Shown: piece by piece, positions 47,183 to 58,921 of the stretch
Layout of the letters: every line of letters starts with the position of its first letter
Position numbering within the stretch: position 1 is the first letter of the stretch
Assembly (NCBI RefSeq): GCF_023278565.1
Contig: NC_064677.1
Location: forward strand, 2,728,001-2,792,000
DNA length: 64,000 nt
From: Colletotrichum lupini
Lineage: Eukaryota > Ascomycota > Sordariomycetes > Glomerellales > Glomerellaceae
Direction: 5' to 3'
Made by a program: the position numbers and the translations under genes
The notes under the pieces: generated by a model
What the model saw: the letters and a program-made list of their open reading frames with translations, nothing else
Told to the model about the DNA's origin: nothing
Databases searched by the model: none

Positions 47183-48374
47183 TCGGCCTTGCCGCAGAGG
47201 CAACACACGCTCTTACGATTATGATGTTTTCTCTACCAAACGCAACATGAAGGTGACATATTCCTGAGGCACCTGGAGAATGAACATGAAGCGCGGTTGG
47301 TTACGCATGAACTTTGGGGAGGTGAATGTAAGCTACCTTACCTTAGCCAGGCATCATCACAGATTGAGGCCCTTGCTAAGGCAGGCAGGCAACTGAGGCC
47401 AACCTGAGGTAGTGGTTCGCCTGCCTTCCCCACTGAGGCCAAAACGTCAAACGGAAGGAAGCAGCGTCCCGCGGCTGCCTCCCATCACCAGGCATCAACC
47501 ACCCGATAATCGAACTCACCAATCAAGAAATTCGATCCTGCCCATTAAATAATTCGGCACTCATCATGGAAGGTATCTCCAGTACGTATCTTTACTGATC
47601 GGGGGCCGTCGCACAGGCCATGCCCAAGATCTATAACAACCCCTCCTCCCACCCACGACTTTTCACCTTTTCCTTCTTTTCTCCTTAGCTCTTCTTTGCC
47701 ATTTTGGCTTAGATCAAGTGTAGTATCTGTTCTTTTCAGTTTAATATCTGAAAGTCTCCCAATGGGGGACAATCAATATTATTCCTATTTTTGATCTTCT
47801 CGGGGAGCGGTCCCTTTGGCTTGCCATATTACTGCTTCCCACCGTGTCCCTGGTATCACACTGCCTCCAGGCGACGCAAAAGGCTTGGCTATTTCATTGC
47901 TTGCTCTGGCTTGTCCAGGGCAGTGGAGAAGACGTCAAATGTTCTTGTTTTGTGCTGATTATGCTTCCTTCTTGTCTGCTTCGAAAAGATGCATCACGGT
48001 GGACAACAGCAGTCGATCTACGTGGAGTTACATCGTGATGTCTCAAGATTACCTTAACATGTCGTGGTGTTGCACCCAGTGAACCCGCTAGAGCTTTCCA
48101 GTAAAGCTCAGTGGAGCTTTGCCCAGCGTTGTCCGACCACTGGGCTCCTGCAAGGCTCCCGCGCTAAAATTCGGGGGGCGGAAAGCTTAAACTCTGCCCA
48201 ATTAAGCAACCCTTTCAGGTGCCTGCCGAACATCAATCCGTCAGAAGATTGCCATGCCCAAAATTTCCTCAGCCTCACAGTGACGTTATTTCAAGTCTAA
48301 ATAAGAATTCCACACCACCAAGTATTTGCTTCACCCCCATCCCGATCCAATTTCTCAAGAACGCATACATAGAG
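47183..48374. other. Intergenic with CCTTA repeat
   Basis: 1.2 kb. It contains ACCTTACCTTAG at 47335-47346. No gene or RNA recognised. Confidence 0.5.
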
Positions 48375-49378
48375 ATGGGTCGCGGACGCGATAACAGACA
48401 AACCTGGGACGAGCCTGACCGACGCAGTCGCCACGGCGGCGGCGGAGGAGGCGGCCCACGAGACCGAGACCGAGACCGCGAAAGCTACAGAGACCGCGAC
48501 GGCGGCGGCAGACGAGACGACGGTGCCTCCAGGCGATACCGCTCCCGATCCCGCGACCGCCGCGACAGAGATCACCGACCAAGATCCAGAGACCGCGAGA
48601 GCGGCGGCCACCGCCCCGGACGCGGCGACGATCGTGACGGAGGCGCGAGGCCGCCGCGCAGAGACCGCGGTGGCTGGCAAGGGCGAGATGATAGAGACAG
48701 CACCAGGCGGCGCAGGGACGATGATGAACCGGCAATGGACGAGCGGCCTCCGAGGCGGCAGTTTGGAGACGATGATGAGGGACGCAGTAAGTTTTTCGCC
48801 CCTGGTTACTTGCTGTTTGACTTTTATTTGGTCGGCGCAACAGAGAGAGACTGGCTGACGTTTTTGTGAAAAAAGGTACACCACGCGACAACAGAGACCG
48901 TAGACGATCCGCCTCCCCACGTCGAAGCGGCAGCCCGCCGCAGCCTGGTGCCTCCCGCCGCGAGCACGGCGGCGGCGGCGGATACACCGAGTCTCTACCC
49001 ACGCGCACGGTTCAGAGGGGGAAGAAGGAGCAGCAGCATACCATGTCCTTCAAGGTCGGACGACACGACTCGCCGCACTTTGACAGCGGGAGAGATAGCG
49101 AGCGTGGCGGAGATACACCGATGAGTGGTGGCGGCGGTGGCGGCGGACGCGGCCGAGACGATCGAAGCGAGGAGGATGACGAACCTGAGCCCGAGGTGGA
49201 GGACGACGATATGGCGGCTATGCAGGCGATGCTCGGCTTTGGCGGCTTCGGGTCGACAAAGGGCCAGAAGATTGCGGGAAATAACGTCGGGACTGTGAGG
49301 AAGGAGAAGAAGACGGAGTATCGGCAGTACATGAATCGGCAGGGCGGATTCAATCGGCCTCTCAGTCCTGGAAGATGA
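48375..49378 (+). CDS. U4/U6.U5 tri-snRNP 27 kDa-like protein
   Basis: 304 residues in two exons: 48375-48786 and 48876-49378. The first 200 or so residues are an RS/RD/RG-rich low-complexity region full of Arg-Asp and Arg-Ser dipeptides, typical of splicing factors. The conserved SNRNP27 domain is at the very C-terminus: MQAMLGFGGFGSTKGQKI followed by EYRQYMNRQGGFNRPLSPGR. The human 27K protein belongs to the tri-snRNP and influences 5' splice-site choice. The internal intron (GTAAGT, acceptor AAAAG) keeps phase to read GRSTPRDN. The assignment rests on the strong C-terminal domain. Confidence 0.92.
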
Positions 49379-49617
49379 GTCAACTGCCCGAGAGCGTGTT
49401 AGGAATTGGTTAATGGGGGTAATGGTCGTTTCAAGAGGATGGATCGGCTCGATGGAACAGCATGCCAAGCACGACTCCGTCATGATCGGACAGCACTAGG
49501 TATGCTTCACGCTTGTATTGATTTTCCCAGATACCTATAGATGATCGAGAACGACAAAGACATTTACAACAGCAGAGCCCGTGCAGATCTGCTTGCCTCA
49601 TATCAACTTGCTGCAGC

Positions 49618-50895
49618 TCAACCTGACGCGGTTGACGCGGGCGCAGGCGGCGTAGACTCCCTCGTCTTTCCCTCCTTGGCCTCGGCCTTGAGCTCGCTAT
49701 CGAATATGTCAACAGCCAGACTCGCGTCCACAAAGTCCTCGAGCTCCTCCGTCACCGTCTTGAGCTTCTCCTTGACCGCGGTAGCGCCTTCGAACCCGAC
49801 AATGTGTCTCGCCGGCGGGTTCTCGTGCCCGCCAATGGCCGTCAGGGCGTGCACCGTCTCCAAGACGAGGCGATCGGTGGCGCTGGGCGGCAGCTTCGGG
49901 TACCGCACCTGGACCTCGTCGGTCTCGTTGAGGTCGGGCACGGCGGTGTCCGGGTTCATGTTGAGGACGTTGCCGAGCATGTCGCGGACGCTGGGCGCCG
50001 GGTTGACCTCGGCGTCATACCACGGCAGCTGGGGTGCGAAGATGATCTTGTTTGTGAGAGATTGGATCTCCTTGTTGGGCTGCACGATGGTGACTTTGAT
50101 GTTGAAGGGAGCAATTTCGTAGGCTAGGGAATCGCAGAAGCCTTCGAGGGCCCAGATGGCCGATGTGTAGATGGGCATCCCCGGTGTGCCGATGTGGCCG
50201 CCCGTACTAGAGAGGATGATGATGTGTCCCGTGTGCTGTGAGCGTAGCAGCGGTAGGGCGGCCTTGATGAAATTGACCTGTGAGAAGAAGATTGTCTCAA
50301 ACTGGTCGCGGACTAGGTTCTGTGTCAGAGGATTCGTGGATAACTCCTCCACGCTCCCCACGACGGCTGTTTAAGGGGTTGTCAGCATTGTATCATTGTC
50401 ATTCAACGGGGGCTCGTCATTAGATACCTTCAGATTTGCAACAGAGGAGGATGTCGATCCTCCCGAACACCTGAACGGCCTCGGCCACGGCGGCGCCGCA
50501 CTGGCCCATGACGCGGCCATCGCAGCGGATACCACGTATCCTGTCCTTCCACCCTTCGCGGTCCTTACGGTTGCTCTTACACTCATTGATCAACTCTCTG
50601 AACTCGGCGCTGCGGCCGTCGTCCTCAATCTCGCTCGGTGGCAGACAGGCGACGACATAGTCTCCGTGGCCCAGGAGCAGTCTGATGAGCCTGATGATGA
50701 GCGGCGAGAGGGCTGTCGTCAAGAACCAGGTCCTCGGCGAGTTGTGCGTAGCTGAGGAGGGGGCGCATTAGCCAAGAGATGCGCTGCCAAGGAAAGCCGT
50801 GCTTGCTAGTGAAGTGAGGTGAGATACTCACGGAAAGACGCCGCGGGAATGGAATGGGAATGCTTCGCGGCGTCCGCCCCCTTGCGGTCCGCCAT
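49618..50895 (-). CDS. SDR-fold protein with degenerate catalytic residues
   Basis: 378 residues in three exons: 50895-50832, 50751-50428 and 50366-49618. It is a short-chain dehydrogenase/reductase by overall pattern: a first beta-alpha unit WFLTTALSPLIIRLIRLLLG, strand IIILSSTGGHIGTPG, then IYTSAIWALEGFCDSLAYEI. The cofactor motif TGxxxGxG is replaced by TTALSPLI, the NNAG motif by CCKS, and the YxxxK lysine by Ile. All three key elements of a working SDR are therefore lost while the fold is kept. It may be a non-catalytic, regulatory or protein-binding SDR. No neighbouring pathway suggests a substrate. Reading frame and splice sites are intact, so it is not a decayed pseudogene. Confidence 0.85.
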
Positions 50896-51537
50896 GCCCG
50901 GCGGCACTTCTGACAAATCCTCGTCCCTTGAGTACGCGAATCAGCACACGAAGACAAACGCGATACTACTACACAATGTACAGAAAGACAAATGAAGAAG
51001 CTGCAGGTGTATGTACGTGATGTACGGGATATCAAAAACGGTGGATACGTGGGGGGAGTTTTATGTAGGTCAATCTTGAGAGAGTGGGAGACCTGCATCA
51101 AAGACGAGAAGGGGGAGGGATATTAATACATTATCTTATTAACAGCTTCCCGACGAAGAGGCTGATACGGCGATCTCAATCACAAGGGGGCACGTTCGGG
51201 AACGGCTAGACGTGCCATTAAGGTCGCATTCCCTGGGTGTAGTCTGCAGAGGGCGTCGATCGAGGGGAAGGGGGGCGTGGCAATCGTGGTAGTTGATCAG
51301 TTTGGTGATGGGGTTGAGAGAAACACGGCACGGCAGTGGCAGTGGATGACAGCCGTTCCAGCCCAATCTCTATCTCACACCCCTGTCGAGGCGAGGGGCA
51401 TGGGTGAGGGTAGCCTCCGTGACGAGGGAAGGAAAGGCCCCCCAGGCCCCCCAAGCTTACCTTTCCTGGTACCCCCGCCCACCTTGCTCATGAGGTGCAG
51501 CTACCACTCACTGTCCACTGATCCAGTGCTTTGTCAC

Positions 51538-51562
51538 TACCTTACCTTACCTTACCTTAGGT
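51538..51562. repeat. CCTTA tandem array
   Basis: Four CCTTA units in a row ending in GG; the longest copy of the dispersed repeat seen in the window. Confidence 0.8.
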
Positions 51563-51842
51563 GCTTAGTACCTAAGGATAGTACCTACCTAGTCAAATGC
51601 AGTGGCCGAAGCGAGCAATACATAGAAGCCCAGGCCCCACCACGGGCCACGGGTGACGGGCCAGCAAGATGCAATTCCAGCGGCATCCCCACGCTAGAAT
51701 CCGGGGAACGACCCCTCCATCCACTCACGTTATTTTTCGCTGTCGTTGTTTCCGACACCGGTGTCTCTTCCGCATTTTGGCGGGGTTACTCGTCTGGAAT
51801 AGCAACTTTTTTTTTCTGGCACCACCGCAACTCCGTCTTCCG

Positions 51843-51849
51843 TGACTCA
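51843..51849. promoter_or_regulatory. Candidate CPC1/Gcn4 site upstream of SER1
   Basis: TGACTCA, the general amino-acid-control consensus, 155 bp before the SER1 ATG. The heptamer also occurs elsewhere in the window by chance, so support comes from its place in front of an amino-acid biosynthetic gene. Confidence 0.5.
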
Positions 51850-52003
51850 TTAGAACAAGTCTCAGCCCTACATAAATCTAATTGATCTACCATTCGATTC
51901 TCCGCCAAGAACCCTTCCTGTGTCTGTCATTTGTGCGAATCTCGCCCAAACCCAATTCACCCAATTCCAATTGAACCCGCCCGAAGAAACCGCTCCGCCC
52001 ATC

Positions 52004-53340
52004 ATGCCCTCCCGCGCCGACATCACCTACTTCGGCGCCGGCCCCGCGCTGCTGCCCACCGACGTCCTCGAGACGGCCTCGCAAGCCCTCCTCGACTTCA
52101 ACGGCACCGGTCTGGGCATTGCAGAGCACTCTCACCGCAGCGAGATCGCCACCAAGATCATTGAAGAGGCCAAGGCCGACCTGGCCACCTACCTCGACAT
52201 CCCCTCCGACTACGAGGTCCTATTCATGCAGGCCGGTGGTAGCGGCGAGTTCTCCGCCACCGTCTACAACTTTGTCGGCGCCTGGATCGCCCGCCAGCGC
52301 GACGCTGTCCTGGCCAACCTCGGTGCCACCGATGAGAATGACGAAAAGGTCGTCGCCGAGCTCCGCAAGGTTGTCGACGAGAAGCTCAAGCTCGACTACC
52401 TCGTCACCGGAGGCTGGAGTCAAAAGGCCAGCGCCGAGGCTGCGAGGCTTCTCGGCCCAGAGTTCGTCAACGTCGCTGCCGACGCCCGCAAGATCAACGA
52501 TGGCAAGTTTGGCAAGATCCCCGACGAGAAGGACTGGAAGCTCAGCAAGGACGCCGCCATGGTCTACTACTGCGACAACGAGACGGTCGACGGTGTCGAG
52601 TTCAACGGCTTCCCTAGTGCGCTGGCGCCCAAGGAGAATGGCGAGGGCCCCATTGTCGTGGCGGACATGTCGTCCAACATCCTCTCAAGGCGCATCCCCG
52701 TCAAGAACTTCATTGCCATCTTCTTTGGTGCGCAGAAGAACCTTGGCTCGACTGGTATCACCGTCGTCGTCATCAAAAAGAGCCTTCTTGCCGCACAGCC
52801 CTCTCCTGCGCTTATGCGCAAGCTTGGTCTCCCTATCGCCCCCATTGTTCTCTCCTACGAGACCATTGCCAAAAATAACAGCTTGTACAACACATTGAGC
52901 ATCTTTGAGTGAGTCATTCCTCTATATCTATCCACATTTTCTATCCACTCAACTAATCACCACTCTACAGTGTCTATATCGCCGGCCAGGTCCTCAAGAA
53001 GCTTCTCCGCACTTTCCAAAACAAGGTCGACGGCCAGGAGGCCATCGCTGATGAGAAGGCCTCTCTCATCTACTCCGCCCTCGAGGCTCACCCCGACATC
53101 TACCGCATCGTCCCCGACAAGAGCGTCCGCTCGCGCATGAACATCTGCTTCCGCGTCACCAAGGGCGGTGACACTGACGCCGCGGAGAAGGCCTTCCTCA
53201 AGGAGTCTACTGCCCAGGGTCTCACCGGCCTCAAGGGCCACCGCAGCGTCGGCGGTATTCGTGCCAGCAACTACAACTCTATCCCTCTCGAGGGTGCCCA
53301 AAAGCTGGCCAAGTTCATCGAGTCCTTTGCCCAGGCTTAA
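52004..53340 (+). CDS. SER1: Phosphoserine aminotransferase
   Basis: 424 residues in two exons: 52004-52908 and 52971-53340. It is a class V PLP aminotransferase that converts 3-phosphohydroxypyruvate and glutamate to phosphoserine and 2-oxoglutarate in serine synthesis. Landmarks are YFGAGPALLP, GTGLGIAEHSHRS, LFMQAGGSGEFSATVYN, and the PLP lysine in FFGAQKNLGSTG (Lys245). The C-terminal part includes SRMNICFRV and GLTGLKGHRSVGGIRASNYN. The ATG at 52004 directly precedes the conserved start; further upstream is a leader with a TGACTCA box. Codons are strongly C-biased, as for a well-expressed enzyme. Confidence 0.97.
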
Positions 53341-54078
53341 ACTAGGATGATTCAGATGAGGGTCCATTCAACACCGTCAATATAATGATACCATGTAAGA
53401 ATATACATGAACCAAAAAAAGGGAGGGAACGGAATTGGGAAATGGAAATAGAGCATATTGGGAATATTTAGGGAGCCATGATTTAATTCAACATTTATGC
53501 CAGGGTATTATGGCTTCACGTTGCACACAGTTCTGCCTTGGTGAGTTGATTGTGAGAGGAGAGAAGGTAAGCGTTACCTTGATGGGTAGGTGTGTGGATG
53601 GATGACTGAGTTCCACTTTCGCAATTAGGTAGATTGATGGCACATTCAACGATATCTTCCCAAAATGGTAGGTGGTAGTGTCACCGCATGGAAACGCCTT
53701 ACAAACAGCATCGGGGTTACCTAATTGAAGCTATCACGGGTATACCGGCTTTCACATGAGCCGAGTAACCTCAGAGACCTTCAAGGTCAGGCAGCTACAT
53801 CGGAAATTAAGACTACATGATTCAATACGATTTCATTCCAAATTCTCAGCAAGATAAATTGCTCACTTTCCCCCAAGTAAAACCTCCAAAGTGACTCTTG
53901 CAAGTAAGGTAAGGTAGGTAGTTGAGAGAGAGGAATGACTATCATACATCGGCCCGGCGCCCATGTAATGGCCCGTGCGCACCGTCGGCAATATGTCCAT
54001 CTTGCGGCTCCTTGCCAACTCTTCACCCACACACCCTTATCTTGTGGCTTCAAACAAGAACTGGGTACGGCCACCGGG
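53341..54078. promoter_or_regulatory. Upstream region of the proline-cluster regulator
   Basis: 738 bp between SER1 and the Zn2Cys6 gene. It has CCTTA-type sequence at 53905-53920 and the string GTCGGCAATATGTCC at 53984-53998. The latter resembles GTCGGCAATTTGACC in the P5C dehydrogenase/carrier promoter. An in-frame ATG at 53935 would put this element inside the coding region. Confidence 0.5.
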
Positions 54079-56373
54079 ATGACTCCGGTCCCTTCATCCC
54101 GCAGGAGCCGTCGCCGTAGAATCGCAGACGAGGATCGAAAGCGGGCACCTCGGGCCTGTACCCGTTGCAAGGCCCGTAAAAGCAAATGCATTGAGACGAC
54201 GTCGGGTATATGCCAACGATGTCTTCAGGGGTCACACACTTGCAGCTTCGTCACGCAGCGGTTGAGCATATCCCCAGGAGTACTACAGTCGCCTATAAGA
54301 GACTACGACGAATCATTGGCAGAGCTGGGTCCCAGCCCGAGCCCCGATCCCCTTGCTGATGTCCCGGACACCACACAGTCATCACGTCGGGATCTCTGCT
54401 CCGACAGTGACGCTCCCGAGAACTTCATGTGGCCACGATTTCTATCCAGACTTAGAAACGCATTCTATCTCGAGCCAAATTCGTCACCCGCCGAGAGAGA
54501 AATTGCTAGACTTGAAGCTCGCTCGTCGCGAGCCACTGCATCTCACCAGTCTGCGGAAGCAATCCGCTTGCAGGCGGCCACTGAAAGCCTCCCACCCAGA
54601 TCTGTAGCCATCTTTCTGAGCAAGCTCTGTATTCAACATGGAACCGACTGCTTCTTCTACTTTGATCAACCTTCTTTCTTGGCTGAGGTGGAGGAGTTTT
54701 ACAACGACTTGAGCTCACCTCTTCGTCGGGATCCCAGCTTCCTATGTCTTTTGCTGTCAGTTCTTGCCCTGGGAGCTCACTGGAGTCCGCGGGCCCGACC
54801 ATCCGCTCTGTCTGGGTCTCTTCAAATTCCTGCGGAAGACCCTGGACAGGTATTTTGCGGTCATGCCCGGATCTTGATGGCAGACACCATGGATAGAGTG
54901 AGTATGTACTCTGTCAAAGCGGCGTTCGTCCTTGGGATATACCTTATGCCGTCGAGTGCGGTAGGGGCCTCATACCTGTATATGGGTCTTGCCTTGAGGA
55001 AAGCCATCGCTCTTGGACTGCATCATGAATCAGAAGAGCCGGACACCGACAGCCATGAGAGGGAAATGAGACGAAGGTTATGGTGGGCTATATTTTCTCT
55101 CGAAAGGTTAGTTGACTTGCCAGCACCCAGTTCCATCACAGTGAACCCGGACTGATATCCTCTGCGTAGAACTCTAACAATCAAGCTCAATCGACCGAGA
55201 TCGATATCTCAGGATGTCATGACAGCTCATCTGCCTCAGCGCCGAGCAACTGATGCCCTGCAAAGCTTCGATAACTTGGATCACCAAGTAGCCAACGCGC
55301 AATTTGTCAAAATCATTGACACTCTCATTGAGCCGGCGTGAGTTATCTTTTGATGCATGCTATTGATTTTTCCCACTGACTCGAAATGGTCCAGTACGTG
55401 GTCAAGCAATTCTCAACCCCCTCTGCAAGACTTTGAGGTTTCACTAAAAACCTGGAAACGATCTCTGCCTCCCAACTTACGTCTCCCAAACGTGGAACCT
55501 CGCTCGCCATACTATCGCGCCGTATTCCACCTCTACCTGAACTACTACTTTGCTTGGATTGCGATAGGTAAAACTTCTGTCGTTACAAAGATTCGGAGCC
55601 ATTTACGGTCAGCTGCATCAGGCTTACCGGAGCCTCGAACGACGGAAGATGATGATATAACGCGGCAATTCAGATCATGTGGCATCGCGGCAAAGAAGAT
55701 GTTGAACATACTCGAAGACGCTAGTCAATCTGGAAACATGGCCCCAAGATCCTTTACGGACTTTCAGGGTTGCAGTATCGCCACAATCATCGTGATCCTT
55801 ACCGGCATTCTGGAGCGAGACTCGGCCTACGATGCCCGAGTCGCCTTCGGTCTGCGCTGTCTCAGAAGGATGGCTGACTTGCACATGGCTGGTCGAATGG
55901 CAGTACGATTTGTAGAGGCACTCATCTCCATCGCCGAGGAGGCACGGGCCAAGGCCAAGCCGTTCGGTTCGACACAATTCGATGGGGATGTCAACCAAGA
56001 GGCTTCTGAGTACCTTCTCTGGACAGACTGGCTGAACAGGAACACAGACGCATCTGGAACTGAAAGAAATCGATCCAATGCAACCAGACAACGGTCGCGT
56101 GCTCATTCAGAAGCTGCACAAGCTGCTTCTGGCGCATCGCCAATGTGGGAGGAAGCTGCTGCATTGCTCCAGCTTCGAAACCCATCTACACCCAACCAAG
56201 CACTCGTGGTTGAAGATGTTGCACTGCCAACGTCTGCGCCTGAGTTACCAGAAGAGGCACCGTTCGATGTAGGTCTGGATGCTGACTTCCCTCCGGCCAC
56301 TTTTGCCGAGAATCACATGCAACTGATGGGTCTCACTGGTATGGACATGTTGGATTTTACATTTGACATCTAA
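54079..56373 (+). CDS. Zn2Cys6 transcription factor, probable proline-pathway regulator
   Basis: 724 residues in three exons: 54079-55106, 55170-55337 and 55395-56373. The binuclear zinc cluster has Cys at 27, 30, 37, 45, 48 and 55 (CTRCKARKSKC then CQRCLQGSHTC) preceded by a very basic arm. A fungal-specific transcription factor domain follows: LLLSVLALGAHWSP, AFVLGIYLMPSSAVGASYLY, RRRLWWAIFSLER. The acidic C-terminus could be an activation region. It lies tail-to-tail with P5C dehydrogenase, 90 bp between stops. By position it is a candidate counterpart of A. nidulans PrnA or yeast Put3. That link is inferred from the cluster rather than sequence identity. A start at 53935 would add 48 residues; I prefer 54079 because the extension lacks domain character. 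Confidence 0.85.
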
Positions 56374-56463
56374 ATAAGGTACAGCAACAGCTCCAAAAGC
56401 AGCCAGAAGAAGATCTAGCCAGAATCTACCGGCCAATCTTACAGACGCCAGAAAAAGCCTGAA

Positions 56464-58509
56464 TCAAGCTTCATTCGAAGGGTACAACACAGTGTCTGCG
56501 CCGACAAGGTCCTCCTTCATACTCCTCATGCTGGTAAAGCGTGTTAAAAGATTTACGCTGGTGGCCTTGTCATTGGTACCGCTCGCACGACCACCTCCGA
56601 AAGGCTGGTGCCCAACAACGGCACCGCTGCTCTTGCTGTTGACGTAGAAGTTGCCAGCCGCGTGGCGCAGCCCCTTTTCCGCCGCCTCAATGGCGCTCCG
56701 GTCGCGGGCAAAGACGGCGCCCGTCAGCCCGTACTGCGTCGTGGAGTCGATCATAGGGAGCATCTCCTCGTACTTCGCGTCCGGGTAGACGTGGACGGCG
56801 AGGATGGGGCCGAAGAGCTCGTTCCTCATGAGCTTGTGGTGGGCTTTGTTGGTCTGGAAGATGGTGGGCGAGACGAACCAGCCCTGGCTGTTGTCTGTGT
56901 GACCGCCGGCCAGCAACTCGACTGCGGCGTCCTTTTGGGCGTCGTCGATTACTTCGCGGAGTTTTGTCCACGAGCGCTCGTGGATGACGGGTCCGATGAA
57001 GTTGTCGACCTGCTCGGGGGAGCCGACTTTCAGGTTCTTCGTTTCCCGCAAAAGCATCTCCTTGAACTCTGGCCAGATGGACTCGGCGACGTAGAGACGC
57101 GACGTCGCAGAGCACTTTTGCCCCTGATACTCAAAGGCGCCCCGAACAGTATTCACCACCGCGTTCCGCACATCGGCGCTGCCGTGCACCAGGTGGAAGT
57201 TCTTGCCGCCCGTCTCGCCGATCATGCGCGGGTAGCTCTCGTACCGTCCCGAGGCGACGCCCTCGCCGATCTTGCCGTACAGCTGGCGGAAGACGTCCGT
57301 GGATCCGGTGAAGTGGAGCGCTGCGAACTGGGGGTGGTCGAGGACGGCCGAGGTGATTGCTTCGGGCTCGCCGGGGAGAAACTGGATCACGCCGGCGGGC
57401 AGGCCGGCCTCCTCAAAGACCTTTTGGAGGAGGTAGCTCGAGTAGATTGCGTAGTCGGAGGGTTTCCAGAGGACGACGTTGCCCATGATGGCGGGTGCGA
57501 CGGTCAGGTTGGCGCCGATGGCGGTGAAGTTGAAGGGGCTGACGGCGTAGACGAAGCCCTCTAGCGGTCGGTATTCTGTTCGACTGGTAGATCCCGTTAG
57601 ATCGTGTACGATGTAACAAAATTTTCTCTCCCCTAGGTCGTTTAAACAAGAAGAAGGGGACACTTACTTCATGAAACCGGCATCAGTCAACGCGTGCTGT
57701 TGGTCATACAGCTGAGCTGCGTAATGCACATTGAAACTACCACATCCCATCAATGGTCAGCGAAAGTTGGAATGTACGGAGGATCGAATCTGCTTCTCGT
57801 AAACGTACCGCAAGAAATCACAACTCTCCGCTGCCGAGTCAATTTCAGCCTGCCAAATATTCTTCCCCTGCCCGAGCATCGTCGCAGCCATAATGTCGTA
57901 GCGATACTTTCCCGCAATGAGCTCCGCCGCCCTAAGAAAGACGGCAGCCCTATCCTTGAAAGACGTGTTCTCCCACGCGGGTTTGGCTTCCAACGCCCTG
58001 TCAATGGCTATTGACACCTGCTCGGGGCTCGTCTGGGCGTATTCGGCCAACGCGACGGAGTGGTCGCTTGGTAGGTATTGCTTGGCTAGGACTGACTTTG
58101 CGTTTGTCTTTGGAATTGACAGAGTATGTAAGTCCAAGAGCCGAAAGGCTGCGAGTTATGGGCGAAGATGCCACTTACGATTTCAGGTGCCAGGGATGGT
58201 ACTCGCACGGGAAGGTTACTCTTCAGTCGTGAGATCGCATCTTGGAGCTTCTGACGCTCGACTGAGCCCTTGCTATATGATGGCTTGGGGTCGTTTTGTC
58301 AGCTGATGCTTTAACCTATCGTGAGTTATGCTTCACTGCGGAATACTTACATTTGGCTCGTTGCGGACTGGAGGTGCCTTGAAATTGCCGAACCCCCTGG
58401 TGCTTCTTTCGAGTGGCCAAGAGTTGACTCCGAAGCGAGAGGATGGCGCTGTGAGCCGGCCTGCCTTTTGAAAAGGGGTCGTGAGACCTCGTACTAAAGA
58501 GACAGACAT
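56464..58509 (-). CDS. prnC: Delta-1-pyrroline-5-carboxylate dehydrogenase
   Basis: 583 residues in five exons: 58509-58351, 58283-58179, 58107-57809, 57736-57668 and 57583-56464. It is the ALDH4-type enzyme (yeast Put2) that oxidises P5C/glutamate semialdehyde to glutamate in the mitochondrial matrix. An Arg-rich, acid-poor N-terminus (MSVSLVRGLTTPFQKAGRL) fits a presequence. Motifs are YRPLEGFVYAVSPFNFTAIG, GETGGKNFHLV (Glu334), GQKCSATSRLYV (nucleophile Cys368) and QPFGGGRASGTNDKA. It is divergent from the mitochondrial carrier across 412 bp and followed tail-to-tail by the regulator. Exons 2-4 are small; the junction at 58284 uses an AAG acceptor, the least certain of the set. Confidence 0.94.
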
Positions 58510-58630
58510 TTTGATGTGCCAGTAGTTTCGGAATTGGTTGTCGGTAAATTCTAACGTCCAAATGAAGGCAATGCGAAAATCGACTATGAAGATTACATTT
58601 ATATGTCTTGGGAGCCGCAATGCAGAGCTC

Positions 58631-58646
58631 CGGCATCGCGATACCG
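58631..58646. promoter_or_regulatory. Put3-type CGG-N10-CCG site
   Basis: CGG at 58631-58633, ten bases, CCG at 58644-58646. Yeast Put3, the proline-pathway Zn2Cys6 activator, binds CGG-N10-CCG. Binding by the local regulator is inferred. Confidence 0.5.
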
Positions 58647-58658
58647 TTGCCGACACTT

Positions 58659-58691
58659 GTGGCACATTGCCGTGAAGTCGGCAATTTGACC
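58659..58691. promoter_or_regulatory. Element shared with the proline dehydrogenase promoter
   Basis: It begins GTGGCACATTGCC, continues GTGAAGTCGGC and then AATTTGACC. Its first 24 bases match 60526-60548 at 20 positions with one gap. The last 15 bases resemble 53984-53998 upstream of the regulator. Confidence 0.55.
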
Positions 58692-58921
58692 AAGCGATAG
58701 TGTCGGTAGCCGATTCGTTGACCGGAATGGCCCCCACCGCTTCTTCTTATCCTAATGCATGTCACCAGCGGGGGAGTTCCATGTCCAGAAGTCTTTAACG
58801 GATATTGATTTACAATTTGCTTGCGCCGTGCGTATCAGTCTTACTTGACTTGTCAAAGCCACCGAGTTTCTGCTGTCCAGCCCCTTTCGTTAATTCAACA
58901 ACCGGATCTCCAATCGCTACC

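Larger units (their letters stand above)
50896..52003. promoter_or_regulatory. Divergent SDR-SER1 upstream region
   Basis: 1.1 kb between start codons. It contains a four-copy CCTTA array (51538-51562) and a CPC1/Gcn4-type site near SER1. Confidence 0.55.
58510..58921. promoter_or_regulatory. Divergent P5C dehydrogenase-carrier promoter
   Basis: 412 bp between the two ATGs, small enough for shared control. It contains CGG-N10-CCG at 58631-58646 and a dense group of TTGCCG/CGGCAA hexamers at 58647-58684. The last two form the inverted pair TTGCCG-N6-CGGCAA. Confidence 0.65.

Noticed and set aside
48061..48200. Short complementary segments resembling a structured RNA or tRNA
   Set aside because: No A/B-box pair or cloverleaf; complementarity is partial and could be chance.
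53935..54078. Upstream in-frame ATG for the Zn2Cys6 regulator
   Set aside because: The 48-residue extension has no domain character and would bury a putative promoter element; 54079 preferred, though not proven.
56608..57564. 318-codon plus-strand frame opposite P5C dehydrogenase
   Set aside because: Antisense shadow of the ALDH exon; no motif and no leader.
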